Of a stretch of DNA of 64,000 bases, positions 1 through 9,435 are shown piece by piece. The DNA lies in the NCBI RefSeq assembly GCF_000425785.1, contig NZ_AUEC01000005.1:62001-126000 (forward strand), read 5' to 3'. The notes beneath the pieces were generated by a model. It ran no database searches. It had not been told where the DNA came from and saw nothing but the letters and a program-made list of their open reading frames with translations. Made by a program: the position numbers and the translations under genes. This DNA is from Pseudomonas taiwanensis DSM 21245 (lineage in GTDB: Bacteria > Pseudomonadota > Gammaproteobacteria > Pseudomonadales > Pseudomonadaceae). The first letter of the stretch is position 1. The number at the start of each line of letters is the position of its first letter.

Positions 1-936
1 AAGACCGCCGCGACTTCCGACGAAATGGTCAGCCTGATGACCAAGGGCGGCTACGACCTGGTCACCGCTTCGGGCGACGCTTCGCTCCGCCTGATCGCTG
101 GCAAGCGGGTGCAGCCCATCAATACCGCGCTGATTCCCAACTGGAAGCACATTGACCCGCGCCTGCAGAACGGTGACTGGTACGTGGTCGACAAGCAGGT
201 TTACGGCACCCCGTACCAGTGGGGGCCGAACGTGCTGCTGTACAACACCAACGTATTCAAGCAACCGCCCACCAGTTGGAGCGTGGTGTTCGCCCCGCAA
301 GACCTGCCCGATGGCAAGCCCAACAAAGGCCGGGTGCAAGCCTATGACGGGCCGATCTACATCGCCGATGCCGCGCTTTACCTGAAGTCGGCCAAGCCTG
401 AGCTGGGCATCAAGGACCCCTACGAGCTCACCGAAACGCAGTACAAGGCCGTGCTCGAGCTGCTGCGTCAGCAACAGCCGCTGGTCCATCGCTACTGGCA
501 TGACGCAACCGTGCAGATGAGCGATGTGAAGAACGAAGGCGTGGTCGCCTCCAGTTCCTGGGGCTACATGGTCAACGGCCTGAAAGCCGAAAACCAGCCG
601 GTGGCCTCGACCATACCGAAGGAGGGTGCAACGGGCTGGGCCGATACCACCATGCTGCACAGCGAGGCCAAGCACCCCAACTGCGCCTACAAGTGGATGG
701 ACTGGTCGTTGCAGCCGAAGGTGCAAGGCGATGTGGCGGCCTGGTTCGGCTCGTTGCCGGCCGTTCCGGCGGCCTGTACCGCCAGCGAGCTGCTGGGTGC
801 CGAAGGGTGCAAGACCAACGGCTTCGACAACTTCGACAAGATTGCCTTCTGGAAAACCCCACAGGCCCAAGGAGGCAAGTTCGTACCGTACAGCCGCTGG
901 ACCCAGGATTACATTGCGATCATGGGCGGACGCTGA
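1..936 (+). CDS. Polyamine-type ABC transporter substrate-binding protein (5' end cut off by window)
   Basis: The reading frame is open from base 1, so the true start and signal peptide lie upstream of the window. About 311 C-terminal residues are present. The stretches GGYDLVTASGDASLRLI, PYQWGPNVLLYNT and CAYKWMDWSLQPKVQGDVAAW are typical of PotD/PotF/YdcS-type periplasmic binding proteins, which capture putrescine, spermidine or related amines and deliver them to a membrane permease. The ATPase, two permeases and an aldehyde dehydrogenase follow on the same strand, which supports an amine-uptake role. The exact ligand cannot be read from the sequence. Confidence 0.88.
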   Translation, partial: KTAATSDEMVSLMTKGGYDLVTASGDASLRLIAGKRVQPINTALIPNWKHIDPRLQNGDWYVVDKQVYGTPYQWGPNVLLYNTNVFKQPPTSWSVVFAPQDLPDGKPNKGRVQAYDGPIYIADAALYLKSAKPELGIKDPYELTETQYKAVLELLRQQQPLVHRYWHDATVQMSDVKNEGVVASSSWGYMVNGLKAENQPVASTIPKEGATGWADTTMLHSEAKHPNCAYKWMDWSLQPKVQGDVAAWFGSLPAVPAACTASELLGAEGCKTNGFDNFDKIAFWKTPQAQGGKFVPYSRWTQDYIAIMGGR

Positions 937-958
937 AGCCGGTTGAAACCCGACCTGG

Positions 959-1032
959 CTTCCTCACGGGCAAGCCGCTCCTACAGAGTACCGCGCAGTA
1001 GCTGTGGGGGCGGGTTAGCCCGCGAAGGGGCC
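959..1032. repeat. REP-type inverted pair between binding protein and ATPase genes
   Basis: Two facing REP-like units, with cores GGGCAAGCCGCTCCTACAG and CTGTGGGGGCGGGTTAGCC, flank a short centre in the 131-base gap of the transporter operon. Such hairpin-forming elements are common in P. putida-group intergenic spaces. Here the element may lower expression of the ATPase and permease genes relative to the binding protein. That effect is inference. Confidence 0.6.
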
Positions 1033-1067
1033 AGAGCAGGAGTAAGAACGTTTCCTGGAGCCCACAC

Positions 1068-2123
1068 ATGCCCCTAGCCGTCCAGTTCACCCAGGTTTCC
1101 CGCACCTTCGGCGAGGTCAAGGCTGTCGACCAGGTCAGCATCGACATCGAAGACGGCGAGTTCTTCTCCATGCTCGGGCCCTCAGGCTCGGGCAAGACCA
1201 CCTGCCTGCGCCTGATAGCGGGCTTCGAACATCCCAGCAGCGGCTCGATCCGTATTCACGGCGTCGAAGCCACGGGCGTGCCGCCCTACCAGCGCGACGT
1301 CAACACCGTGTTCCAGGACTACGCACTGTTTCCGCACATGAACGTGCGCGACAACATCGCCTATGGCCTCAAGGTAAAAGGCGTGGCCAAGGCCGAGCGC
1401 CATGCCCGCGCCGACGAGGCTTTGGCGATGGTCGCCCTTTCTGGCTATGGCGAGCGCAAACCGGCGCAGCTTTCTGGTGGCCAGCGTCAGCGTGTGGCCC
1501 TGGCCCGCGCACTGGTCAATCGCCCGCGGGTCCTGCTGCTGGACGAACCCCTCGGCGCCCTGGACCTGAAGTTGCGCGAACAGATGCAAGGCGAGCTCAA
1601 GAAGCTGCAGCGCCAGCTGGGCATCACCTTCGTTTTCGTTACCCACGACCAGACCGAGGCGCTGTCGATGTCCGACCGTGTGGCGGTGTTCAACCGGGGT
1701 CGCATCGAACAAGTCGACACCCCACGCAACCTGTACATGAAACCGGCTACCACCTTCGTCGCCGAGTTCGTCGGCACGTCCAACGTCCTGCGGGGCGAAC
1801 TGGCGAAGCAGCTCAATGGCAGCGCCACGCCGTTCTCCATTCGTCCGGAGCACATCCGCCTCGGTGACGCGGCCACTACGGGAACCGAGGTCCAGGTCAG
1901 TGGCTTGCTGCGCGACATCCAGTACCAGGGCAGCGCCACCCGCTACGAAGTCCAGCTCGACAGTGGCCAGTTGTTGGCGGTGAGTCATGCCAACGATCGC
2001 TGGCAGGACCAGGCTCAGCCCTGGCAACCGGGACAGCGAGTGCAGGCGCGCTGGCCACGCGAGGCCATGACGGCCCTGCGCGAAACCCTCCTCGATACAC
2101 CTGAACGAGCCCTGCCGAAATGA
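1068..2123 (+). CDS. Polyamine-type ABC transporter ATP-binding protein
   Basis: 351 residues, the usual length for PotA/YdcT-type ATPases with a C-terminal TOBE domain. Walker A GPSGSGKTT is at residues 37-45, signature LSGGQ at 135-139, Walker B VLLLDE at 155-160 and the switch histidine in VTHDQ at 193. The C-terminal third (SIRPEHIRLG onward) reads as the regulatory TOBE-like domain. It powers uptake by the two permeases that follow. Its stop overlaps the next start by 4 bases (ATGA), indicating translational coupling. The substrate is inferred from the neighbouring binding protein and aldehyde dehydrogenase. Confidence 0.93.
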   Translation: MPLAVQFTQVSRTFGEVKAVDQVSIDIEDGEFFSMLGPSGSGKTTCLRLIAGFEHPSSGSIRIHGVEATGVPPYQRDVNTVFQDYALFPHMNVRDNIAYGLKVKGVAKAERHARADEALAMVALSGYGERKPAQLSGGQRQRVALARALVNRPRVLLLDEPLGALDLKLREQMQGELKKLQRQLGITFVFVTHDQTEALSMSDRVAVFNRGRIEQVDTPRNLYMKPATTFVAEFVGTSNVLRGELAKQLNGSATPFSIRPEHIRLGDAATTGTEVQVSGLLRDIQYQGSATRYEVQLDSGQLLAVSHANDRWQDQAQPWQPGQRVQARWPREAMTALRETLLDTPERALPK

Positions 2124-3052
2124 ACCCGGCCGCGGCGTCCCCAGGCCTGCTGCGCAGGTTTTCCAACCTGCTGTACCGACGGCCAAACCTGTACCTGGCG
2201 CTGCTGCTGATCCCGCCACTCACCTGGTTCGGCGCGATTTACCTGGGTTCGCTGCTGAACCTGCTCTGGCAAGGTTTCTATACCTTCGACGACTTCACCA
2301 TGGCGGTAACCCCGGACCTGACCCTGGGCAACTTCGCCGCCCTGTTCAATCCGTCGAACTTCGACATCATCCTGCGCACCTTGAGCATGGCCGTGGCGGT
2401 ATCGCTGGCCAGCGCCGTGCTGGCCTTCCCTATCGCCTACTACATGGCGCGCTACACCACCGGCAGGACCAAGGCGTTTTTCTACATCGCGGTGATGATG
2501 CCGATGTGGGCCAGCTACATCGTCAAGACCTACGCCTGGACCCTGCTGCTGGCCAAGGGCGGCGTCGCCCAGTGGTTCGTCCAGCAGTTGCACCTCGAAG
2601 GCCTCTTGCAACTGGTGTTGGCGGTGCCGGGGGTGGGTGGCAGCACCTTGTCCACCTCGCACCTGGGGCGCTTTTTGGTGTTCGTTTACATCTGGCTGCC
2701 GTTCATGATCCTGCCCATTCAGGCGGCCCTGGAACGCTTGCCGCCATCGCTCCTGCAGGCCTCGGCCGACCTTGGGGCTACGCCGGGGCAAACCTTCGTG
2801 CAGGTTGTTCTGCCGCTTTCCATACCCGGTATCGCCGCAGGCTCGATCTTTACCTTCAGCCTCACCCTCGGCGATTTCATCGTCCCGCAGCTGATCGGCC
2901 CGCCCGGGTACTTCATCGGCAGCATGGTCTACGCCCAGCAAGGGGCGATCGGCAACATGCCCATGGCGGCCGCCTTTACTCTGGTGCCCATCGTGCTGAT
3001 CGCAGTCTACCTAGCCATCGTCAAACGCCTGGGAGCCTTCGATGCACTCTGA
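2120..3052 (+). CDS. Polyamine-type ABC transporter permease 1
   Basis: 310-residue inner-membrane protein with about six hydrophobic segments and the EAA-type loop [19 protein letters not shown] near residue 215, which docks on the ATPase. It resembles PotB/YdcU-type permeases. It overlaps the ATPase gene by 4 bases and the second permease by 11 bases, so the genes are almost certainly co-translated. It forms a heterodimeric channel with the next product. Confidence 0.92.
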   Translation: MNPAAASPGLLRRFSNLLYRRPNLYLALLLIPPLTWFGAIYLGSLLNLLWQGFYTFDDFTMAVTPDLTLGNFAALFNPSNFDIILRTLSMAVAVSLASAVLAFPIAYYMARYTTGRTKAFFYIAVMMPMWASYIVKTYAWTLLLAKGGVAQWFVQQLHLEGLLQLVLAVPGVGGSTLSTSHLGRFLVFVYIWLPFMILPIQAALERLPPSLLQASADLGATPGQTFVQVVLPLSIPGIAAGSIFTFSLTLGDFIVPQLIGPPGYFIGSMVYAQQGAIGNMPMAAAFTLVPIVLIAVYLAIVKRLGAFDAL

Positions 3053-3848
3053 AAGTGCTTCGCTGGGGCTGCGCCTGGCTGCGTGGGGCGGGCTGCTTTT
3101 CCTGCATTTTCCGATCGTGATCATCATCCTCTACGCCTTCAACACAGAGGACGCAGCCTTTAGCTTCCCACCCCAGGGATTCACCCTGAACTGGTTCACC
3201 GTAGCCTTCGCGCGCCCGGACGTGCTCGAGGCCATCATGCTGTCGGTGAAAGTCGCCAGCCTCGCCACGCTGATAGCCCTGGTACTGGGCACCCTGGCCT
3301 CGGCGGCGCTATATCGACGCAGCTTCTTTGGCAAGGAGAGCATCTCGCTGATGCTGATCCTACCCATCGCCTTGCCCGGCATTATCACCGGCATTGCCTT
3401 GCTGTCAGCCTTCAAGACCTTGGGCATCGAGCCTGGTGTGCTCACCATCGTGGTCGGCCACGCGACCTTTTGCGTGGTGATCGTCTACAACAACGTCATC
3501 GCCCGCCTGCGGCGCACCTCCCAGAGCCTGATCGAGGCCTCGATGGACCTGGGTGCCGACGGCTGGCAGACCTTCCGCTACATCATCCTGCCCAACCTGG
3601 GCTCGGCCCTGCTGGCCGGTGGCATGCTGGCGTTCGCCTTGTCGTTCGACGAGATCATCGTCACCACCTTCACCGCAGGCCATGAACGCACGCTGCCGAT
3701 CTGGCTGCTCAATCAGTTGAGCCGTCCCCGCGATGTGCCAGTCACCAATGTCGTCGCTCTACTGGTGATGCTGGTGACCATGTTGCCGATCCTCGGCGCC
3801 TATTACCTGACCCGCGGCGGCGAAAGCGTTGCGGGCGGCGGCAAATGA
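3042..3848 (+). CDS. Polyamine-type ABC transporter permease 2
   Basis: 268-residue permease of the PotC/YdcV type with about six membrane segments and the EAA loop [20 protein letters not shown] near residue 165. It starts inside the end of permease 1. Downstream, the dehydrogenase gene follows within 20 bases. It is the second half of the transmembrane channel of the amine importer. Confidence 0.92.
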   Translation: MHSESASLGLRLAAWGGLLFLHFPIVIIILYAFNTEDAAFSFPPQGFTLNWFTVAFARPDVLEAIMLSVKVASLATLIALVLGTLASAALYRRSFFGKESISLMLILPIALPGIITGIALLSAFKTLGIEPGVLTIVVGHATFCVVIVYNNVIARLRRTSQSLIEASMDLGADGWQTFRYIILPNLGSALLAGGMLAFALSFDEIIVTTFTAGHERTLPIWLLNQLSRPRDVPVTNVVALLVMLVTMLPILGAYYLTRGGESVAGGGK

Positions 3849-3865
3849 CCCTGGAGGTGTCTTCC

Positions 3866-5290
3866 ATGCAAACCCAAATGCTCATCAATGGCCGCCTGGT
3901 GACCGGCGAGGGGCCAACCTGGACCGTGCTCAACCCGGCCCTGGGCAGTGCCCTGGCGCAAATCAACGAAGCCACCGAGGCACAGGTCGACCAGGCCGTG
4001 TGCGCAGCGGACCAGGCGTTCGACAGCTGGTCCCAATCCAGCCCCAAGGACCGCTCCCTTGCCCTGCTGGCGCTGGCCGACACCCTTGAAAATCATGGCG
4101 AGGAACTGGCCCGGCTAGAGTCGCAGAACTGCGGTAAGCCTTTCACGGCGGCGCTGAACGACGAGATCCCGGCCATCGCCGATGTGTTCCGCTACTTCGC
4201 CGGTGCTGCGCGCTGCCTGGGCGGCTCTGCGGCTGGCGAATACTTGCCCGGGCACACCTCGATGATTCGCCGTGACCCACTGGGCGTGGTTGCCTCGATC
4301 GCCCCCTGGAACTACCCGCTGATGATGCTGGCCTGGAAGATCGCGCCAGCGTTGGCGGCGGGCAATACCGTGGTGATCAAGCCCTCGGAGCTGACCCCGC
4401 TGACCGCGCTGCGCCTGGGTGAACTGGCGCAGAGCCTGCTGCCGCCGGGGGTACTCAACATCCTCTTCGGCCGCGGCCAGACGGTCGGCAACCCGCTGGT
4501 CACCCACCCCAAGGTGCGCATGGTGTCACTGACCGGCTCCATCCCCACCGGTGCGCACATCATCGGCGCCACCGCCGACAGCGTGAAGCGCATGCACATG
4601 GAACTGGGCGGCAAGGCGCCGGTGCTGGTGTTCGACGATGCCGACCTGGATGCAGCCATCGATGGCATCCGCACCTTCGGCTTCTACAACGCCGGCCAGG
4701 ACTGCACCGCCGCCTGTCGCCTGTATGTGCAGGATGGCATCTACGAGCAATTCGTCGAACGACTGGGCAAGGCGGTGGCCAGCCTCAAACCCGGCCTGCA
4801 GGACGCTGAAGATACCGAGCTTGGCCCGTTGATCAGCGCCCAGCACCGCGACAAGGTCGCAGGCCTAGTGCAACGCGCCGTCGCCCAGCCGCATATCCGC
4901 CTGGTCACCGGGGGCAAGGCCTTGCCGGGTGATGGTTTCTTCTTCGAGCCGACCGTGCTGGCCGATGCCCTTCAGGATGACGAGATCGTGCGCCATGAAG
5001 TATTCGGTCCGGTGGTTTCGGTTACCCGTTTCACTGACGAAACCCAAGCGCTGGCATGGGCCAACGACTCGGAGTACGGCCTGGCCTCATCGGTATGGAC
5101 CCGCGACACGGGCCGGGCACACCGTTTGGCCGCCCGTTTGCAGTATGGCTGCACTTGGGTCAACACCCATTTCATGCTGGTCAGCGAAATGCCCCATGGC
5201 GGCCAGAAGCATTCAGGGTATGGCAAGGACCTGTCGATGTACGGGCTGGAGGACTACACCTGTGTGCGGCATGTGATGATCAAACATTGA
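3866..5290 (+). CDS. patD: Gamma-aminobutyraldehyde dehydrogenase-type aldehyde dehydrogenase
   Basis: 474 residues counted from the ATG at 3866, which has the Shine-Dalgarno GGAGG 8 bases upstream. An in-frame ATG at 3845 overlaps the permease stop but would add seven residues unlike the family N-terminus. Catalytic glutamate in MELGGKAP is at about 246 and nucleophilic cysteine in GQDCTAACR at about 280; the NAD-binding fold lies between. The product oxidises 4-aminobutanal, or related amino aldehydes from putrescine breakdown, to GABA. Position at the end of an amine-uptake operon supports this, as in the ydcSTUVW arrangement of enterobacteria. Betaine-aldehyde-type substrates remain possible. 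Confidence 0.85.
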   Translation: MQTQMLINGRLVTGEGPTWTVLNPALGSALAQINEATEAQVDQAVCAADQAFDSWSQSSPKDRSLALLALADTLENHGEELARLESQNCGKPFTAALNDEIPAIADVFRYFAGAARCLGGSAAGEYLPGHTSMIRRDPLGVVASIAPWNYPLMMLAWKIAPALAAGNTVVIKPSELTPLTALRLGELAQSLLPPGVLNILFGRGQTVGNPLVTHPKVRMVSLTGSIPTGAHIIGATADSVKRMHMELGGKAPVLVFDDADLDAAIDGIRTFGFYNAGQDCTAACRLYVQDGIYEQFVERLGKAVASLKPGLQDAEDTELGPLISAQHRDKVAGLVQRAVAQPHIRLVTGGKALPGDGFFFEPTVLADALQDDEIVRHEVFGPVVSVTRFTDETQALAWANDSEYGLASSVWTRDTGRAHRLAARLQYGCTWVNTHFMLVSEMPHGGQKHSGYGKDLSMYGLEDYTCVRHVMIKH

Positions 5291-5337
5291 GGTTGCCGGC
5301 TGGGGTATTCCTTTAGAGGTCTAGCGCCAATAATAAG

Positions 5338-5516
5338 ATCGAGCGCACCGCGGGCTGCGCTCGCTCCTACGATCGTTCCGGGCCAATTAATCTGTGGGAT
5401 TTGTGCGCGAACGTCTTGGCGCATGACGCGATATCGCATCGTACCCACAAGGCGTTCGCGTGCGCCTGTAGGAGCGAGCGCAGCTCGCGATGCGCCGCCC
5501 GCGCGGCGCTCGATTT
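5338..5516. repeat. Paired inverted REP element (REPIN-like), copy A
   Basis: Left arm 5338-5370 and right arm 5465-5516 share GTAGGAGCGAGCGCAG in opposite orientations. The right arm continues with CTCGCGATGCGCCGCC; the left arm lacks part of this tip. The internal segment starting near 5380 (GGGCCAATTAAT) resembles the centres of copies B and C. The element occupies most of the 257-base gap 5291-5547 between two convergent genes. I see no gene in this gap. Confidence 0.75.
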
Positions 5517-5547
5517 CAGCCCCACCCCACCGCTGTCGCCATACGCC

Positions 5548-6654
5548 CTAATCCCGCAAATCCGATTCGTGAATTGGGTTGGCTCGGCTGGTTGCCCTTT
5601 GATACTGCGCCGGCCAGGTGGCCTTGTTGCCGCCCAGGTCATCATCGGCATGCAGCGGCCAGTAAGGATCGCGAAGGAGTTCCCGGGCCAGGAAGATCAC
5701 GTCGGCCTGGCCAGTGCGCAGAATGTGCTCGGCCTGGGCCGGTTCGGTGATCATACCGACGGTGCCCGTGGCAATCTCCGCCTCCTTGCGCACGCGCTCA
5801 GCGAAGCGCGTCTGATAGCCGGGGCCGGTAGGAATCTCGGCGTTGACCGAGGTGCCACCGGAGGAAACATCGATCAGGTCGACACCCAGCACCCGCAAGC
5901 GGCGCGCCAGTTCGACGGTTTCATCCGGGTTCCAGCCATCCTCGACCCAGTCGGTTGCCGAGACGCGCACGAACAGCGGCAGTTCTGCCGGCCAGACCTT
6001 GCGAACGGCCTCCACCACCTGGAGGGTCAGGCGGATGCGGTTCTCGAAGCAGCTTCCGTACTCGTCACGGCGCTGGTTACTCAATGGTGAGAGGAACTGA
6101 TGCAGGAGATACCCATGGGCCGCGTGGACTTCGACGACCTTGAAGCCCGCTTTCAGCGCTCGCTCGGTCGAGGCGACGAAGGCATCGATCACGCTCTGAA
6201 TCTCGTCCTTGCTCAACTCGCGCGGTGGCGTGTGCTGCGGGTCGAAGGCGATCTTCGAGGGGCCCACCGGCTGCCAGCCACCGTCTTCGATCTTCACACT
6301 GCCCTGCTTGCCCAACCAGGGCCGATACGTACTGGCCTTGCGCCCAGCGTGGGCCAGCTGGATGCCCGGCACGGCGCCCTGGGCGGTAATGAAACGGGTA
6401 ATGCGCTGCAAAGGCGCAATCTGATCGTCGTTCCACAGGCCGAGGTCTTCGGCAGTGATCCGACCATCGGCGGTCACCGCGACGGCCTCGCTGATGACCA
6501 AGCCGGCGCCACCCACGGCTCGGCTCCCCAGGTGAACGAGATGCCAATCGTTGGCCAGGCCATCGATCGCAGAATACTGGCACATCGGCGAGACCGCGAT
6601 GCGGTTGGGCAGCGTCAACTGACGCAGGGTGTAAGGCTCGAGCAGCAGGCTCAT
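5548..6654 (-). CDS. Old Yellow Enzyme-family NADH:flavin oxidoreductase (XenA/NamA-like)
   Basis: 368 residues from the ATG at 6654, preceded by GGGAGG; the longer frame upstream adds 18 unlike residues. The N-terminus LEPYTLRQLTLPNRIAVSPM, the active-site region GIQLAHAGRKAS and EVHAAHGYLLHQFLSPLSN are typical of FMN-dependent ene-reductases of the YqjM/XenA class. These reduce activated C=C bonds and some nitro compounds or quinones with NAD(P)H. The gene stands alone between two paired REP elements and convergent to the dehydrogenase gene. The physiological substrate is unknown. Confidence 0.88.
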   Translation of the reverse strand: MSLLLEPYTLRQLTLPNRIAVSPMCQYSAIDGLANDWHLVHLGSRAVGGAGLVISEAVAVTADGRITAEDLGLWNDDQIAPLQRITRFITAQGAVPGIQLAHAGRKASTYRPWLGKQGSVKIEDGGWQPVGPSKIAFDPQHTPPRELSKDEIQSVIDAFVASTERALKAGFKVVEVHAAHGYLLHQFLSPLSNQRRDEYGSCFENRIRLTLQVVEAVRKVWPAELPLFVRVSATDWVEDGWNPDETVELARRLRVLGVDLIDVSSGGTSVNAEIPTGPGYQTRFAERVRKEAEIATGTVGMITEPAQAEHILRTGQADVIFLARELLRDPYWPLHADDDLGGNKATWPAQYQRATSRANPIHESDLRD

Positions 6655-6778
6655 GAGGGCACCTCCCAAGGACTCCAATGGTGATCCAGTCCGGACACTC
6701 AAGTGCACATCCCTGGCCCGGTGCCGGTCATTAATCAGACTAGACCAGATTGGAGGGCAACAGATTTTCGGTGGCTAT

Positions 6779-6955
6779 GAAACCGAGCGCCGCCCGCGCG
6801 GCGCATCGCGAGCAAGGCTCGCTCCTACCGCTGCTTCGGGCCAGTCATGCCTGCACGATTTGCGCGTGATCGCCTTGGTGCACGGCCCAATGACCGCACG
6901 CGTCTGCAGGAGCGAGCCTTGCTCGCGATGCGCCGCGCGAGCGGCGCTCGATTCA
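6779..6955. repeat. Paired inverted REP element (REPIN-like), copy B
   Basis: Left arm 6779-6828 and right arm 6904-6955 are near-perfect inverted copies about 50 bases long, each holding GGAGCGAGCCTTGCTCGCGA followed by a GC-rich tip and CGCTCG. The centre begins GGGCCAGTCATGCC and is similar to that of copy C. It fills the 366-base gap 6655-7020 between the Old Yellow Enzyme promoter region and the recJ stop. The remainder of that gap shows no gene. Confidence 0.85.
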
Positions 6956-7020
6956 CACCCCCAAACCCTCCAGACAGGCGCGTGGATGCCGTCATGCAGA
7001 TCTGCCGTCTGAAGGAGCGC

Positions 7021-8730
7021 TCAGCGCGGCTCCATGTGGGCGATCATCAACTGCACGCTTTCATTACCGCGAAACTCGTTCACATCCAGCTTGTAGGCCA
7101 ATTCCACCCAACGCACGGTGGGGTTTGGCCAGACCTCGCGGTCGATCCCGAAGGCAATGCCATCCAACTTCACGGCACCACATTCGCTCTTGAGCACCAC
7201 CTTCAGGTGCCGCTCGCCGACCACCCGTTGCTCGACCAGTTGGAACACGCCATGGAACAGCGGTTCGGGGAAGTGCTGCCCCCAAGGGCCGGCGTTGCGC
7301 AGGGCCTTGGCCAGGTCGAGGTGGAACTCTTCGACCGCAAGGGTGCCATCGGACAACAGGCGGCCGGTCAGGTCCTCCTCGCGCAACTGGCGACGGACTT
7401 CCTCGTCGAACGCCTCGGCGAATGCCGGGAAGTTGGCCTCCGGCAAGGAAAGCCCGGCGGCCATGGCATGTCCACCAAACTTGCTGATCAGCTGCGGATG
7501 CCGGGCTGCCACGGCATCCAACGCATCGCGAATATGAAAGCCCGGCACAGAGCGCGCCGAGCCCTTGAGCATGCCCTCCCCCGCATCGGCAAACGCGATG
7601 GTAGGACGGTGGTAGCGCTCTTTCAGGCGCGAAGCAAGAATCCCGATCACCCCCTGGTGCCAGTCGGCGTCGAACAGGCACAGGCCATAGGGCATGGACT
7701 CGACCGGCAGGTCCTTGAGCTGGGCCAGGGCTTCGCGTTGCATGCCCTGCTCGATGGACTTGCGGTCCTGGTTCAGGTCATCCAGCTGCTGGGCCATGTC
7801 CATCGCCAGGGCGGCGTCCTCGCACAGCAGGCATTCGATACCCAGGCTCATGTCATCCAGTCGCCCGGCCGCGTTCAGCCGTGGGCCGAGAATGAAGCCG
7901 AGGTCGGTCGAGGTGATACGCCGATGATCACGCCGCGCCACTTCCAGGATGGCCTTGAGGCCAGGACGAGCGCGGCCTGCACGGATGCGCTCGAGGCCCT
8001 GGTGCACCAGGATGCGGTTGTTGGCATCCAGGGGCACCACGTCCGCCACACTGCCAAGGGACACCAGGTCGAGCAACTCGCCGATATTCGGTTGGGCTTG
8101 GGTCTGGTAGCGCCCCAGGCTGCGTAGGCGCGCACGTAAGGCCATCAGTACGTAGAAGATGACCCCGACGCCGGCCAGCGCCTTGCTTGGGAACTCGCAG
8201 CCCGGCTGGTTGGGGTTGACGATGGCGTCGGCATCCGGCAATTGCTCGCCCGGCAGGTGGTGGTCGGTCACCAGCACCTTGAGCCCCGCGGCCTTTGCAG
8301 CAGCCACACCGTCCACGCTGGAGATCCCGTTGTCGACTGTGACCAGCAATTGCGGCTGGCGTTGCAATGCGACCTGGACAATCTCCGGGGTCAGGCCGTA
8401 GCCGTACTCGAAACGATTGGGCACCAGGTAGTCGACATGGGCCGCACCCAGCAAGCGCAGGCCGAGCACGCCCACCGTACTGGCCGTCGCACCGTCGGCA
8501 TCGAAGTCGCCGACGATGAGGATTCGCTGGCGCTGGTCGATCGCCTCCACCAACAGGTCGACCGCCGCCTCGATCCCCTTGAGTTGCTGGTACGGCAATA
8601 GGCGCCCCAGGCTTTTGTCCAGCTCAGCCTCGGATTGCACGCCACGGGCGGCGTACAAGCGCGTCAACAACGGGGGTAGGTTACCCAGAAATGGCAGGGT
8701 CGGCGGCAGTGGGCGAGGTTCGATACGCAT
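7021..8730 (-). CDS. recJ: Single-stranded-DNA-specific 5'-3' exonuclease RecJ
   Basis: 569 residues, normal for RecJ. The DHH phosphoesterase motifs are present: VGDFDADG at 73-80, TVDNG at 131-135 and TDHH at 155-158; the DHHA1 domain has GGHAMAAGLSL near residue 405. RecJ degrades 5' single-stranded ends with Mn/Mg in RecFOR recombination, mismatch repair and base excision repair. The yaeQ gene lies 30 bases upstream on the same strand, so the two may share a transcript. Confidence 0.97.
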   Translation of the reverse strand: MRIEPRPLPPTLPFLGNLPPLLTRLYAARGVQSEAELDKSLGRLLPYQQLKGIEAAVDLLVEAIDQRQRILIVGDFDADGATASTVGVLGLRLLGAAHVDYLVPNRFEYGYGLTPEIVQVALQRQPQLLVTVDNGISSVDGVAAAKAAGLKVLVTDHHLPGEQLPDADAIVNPNQPGCEFPSKALAGVGVIFYVLMALRARLRSLGRYQTQAQPNIGELLDLVSLGSVADVVPLDANNRILVHQGLERIRAGRARPGLKAILEVARRDHRRITSTDLGFILGPRLNAAGRLDDMSLGIECLLCEDAALAMDMAQQLDDLNQDRKSIEQGMQREALAQLKDLPVESMPYGLCLFDADWHQGVIGILASRLKERYHRPTIAFADAGEGMLKGSARSVPGFHIRDALDAVAARHPQLISKFGGHAMAAGLSLPEANFPAFAEAFDEEVRRQLREEDLTGRLLSDGTLAVEEFHLDLAKALRNAGPWGQHFPEPLFHGVFQLVEQRVVGERHLKVVLKSECGAVKLDGIAFGIDREVWPNPTVRWVELAYKLDVNEFRGNESVQLMIAHMEPR

Positions 8731-8760
8731 AATGGCTTCGGCAGTCAGGGTCTATGAAGG

Positions 8761-9303
8761 TCAGCCACGCTCACCGAGCAGCCATTGCAACTGCACTTCG
8801 TGCTGGCCACGGTCGTCGGTGACGAAGACCGTCCCTTCGCTGATCATCACGTCCCACTTGATGGTGCGGGGCATGTCGGTGGCCAGGGTTTCCAGCACCT
8901 CTTGCGGCACAGCGGCAATGCTGAGGTTCTTCAGGCCCTTGACCGCACCCACCACCTTGCCTTCCCAAACCCGCAGGCTGCCGTAGGCCAGCAGGCTGGT
9001 GCGCTCGGTGCGGCGCGAGCACCAGGTCAGGCGCTCGGCGTCCGGCTGGCCGACTTCGATCCAGTGCAGGATGCGATCATCCAGGCTTTTTTCCCACAGC
9101 GCCGCTTCATCCACATCGGACAGTCCACGACCGAACGACAGGTTTTCGTTGTACCAGAGGGCATAAGCCAGCAAACGCACGGCCATTCGCTCTTCGGTTT
9201 CCGAAGGGTGACGGGCAATGGTCTGCCTGACGTTTTCGTACACGCCACGGTCAAGATCGGTCAGATTCAGTTCGAATTTGTAGGTGGTGGACGGCTGGGC
9301 CAT
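8761..9303 (-). CDS. yaeQ: YaeQ family protein
   Basis: 180 residues from the ATG at 9303. The frame is open further upstream but the family N-terminus AQPSTTYKFELNLTDLDRG starts here. Stretches such as SETEERMAVRLLAYALWYNE and LSFGRGLSDVDEAALW are characteristic of YaeQ, a small family with a PD-(D/E)XK nuclease-like fold whose cellular function is unsettled. It precedes recJ and is divergent from the CoA-transferase gene. Confidence 0.9.
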   Translation of the reverse strand: MAQPSTTYKFELNLTDLDRGVYENVRQTIARHPSETEERMAVRLLAYALWYNENLSFGRGLSDVDEAALWEKSLDDRILHWIEVGQPDAERLTWCSRRTERTSLLAYGSLRVWEGKVVGAVKGLKNLSIAAVPQEVLETLATDMPRTIKWDVMISEGTVFVTDDRGQHEVQLQWLLGERG

Positions 9304-9435
9304 GGTCGACGGGCTTCTTGCGCAAAGAAAAGTGGCACAGTCTAACCGATACGCGACGTCGTTGCCGCGCAGCAGTTTCTGCCGCCAGCGACCTATGATA
9401 AAACCACCGCTCTGCCCAGTCGCCACGGATGCCAC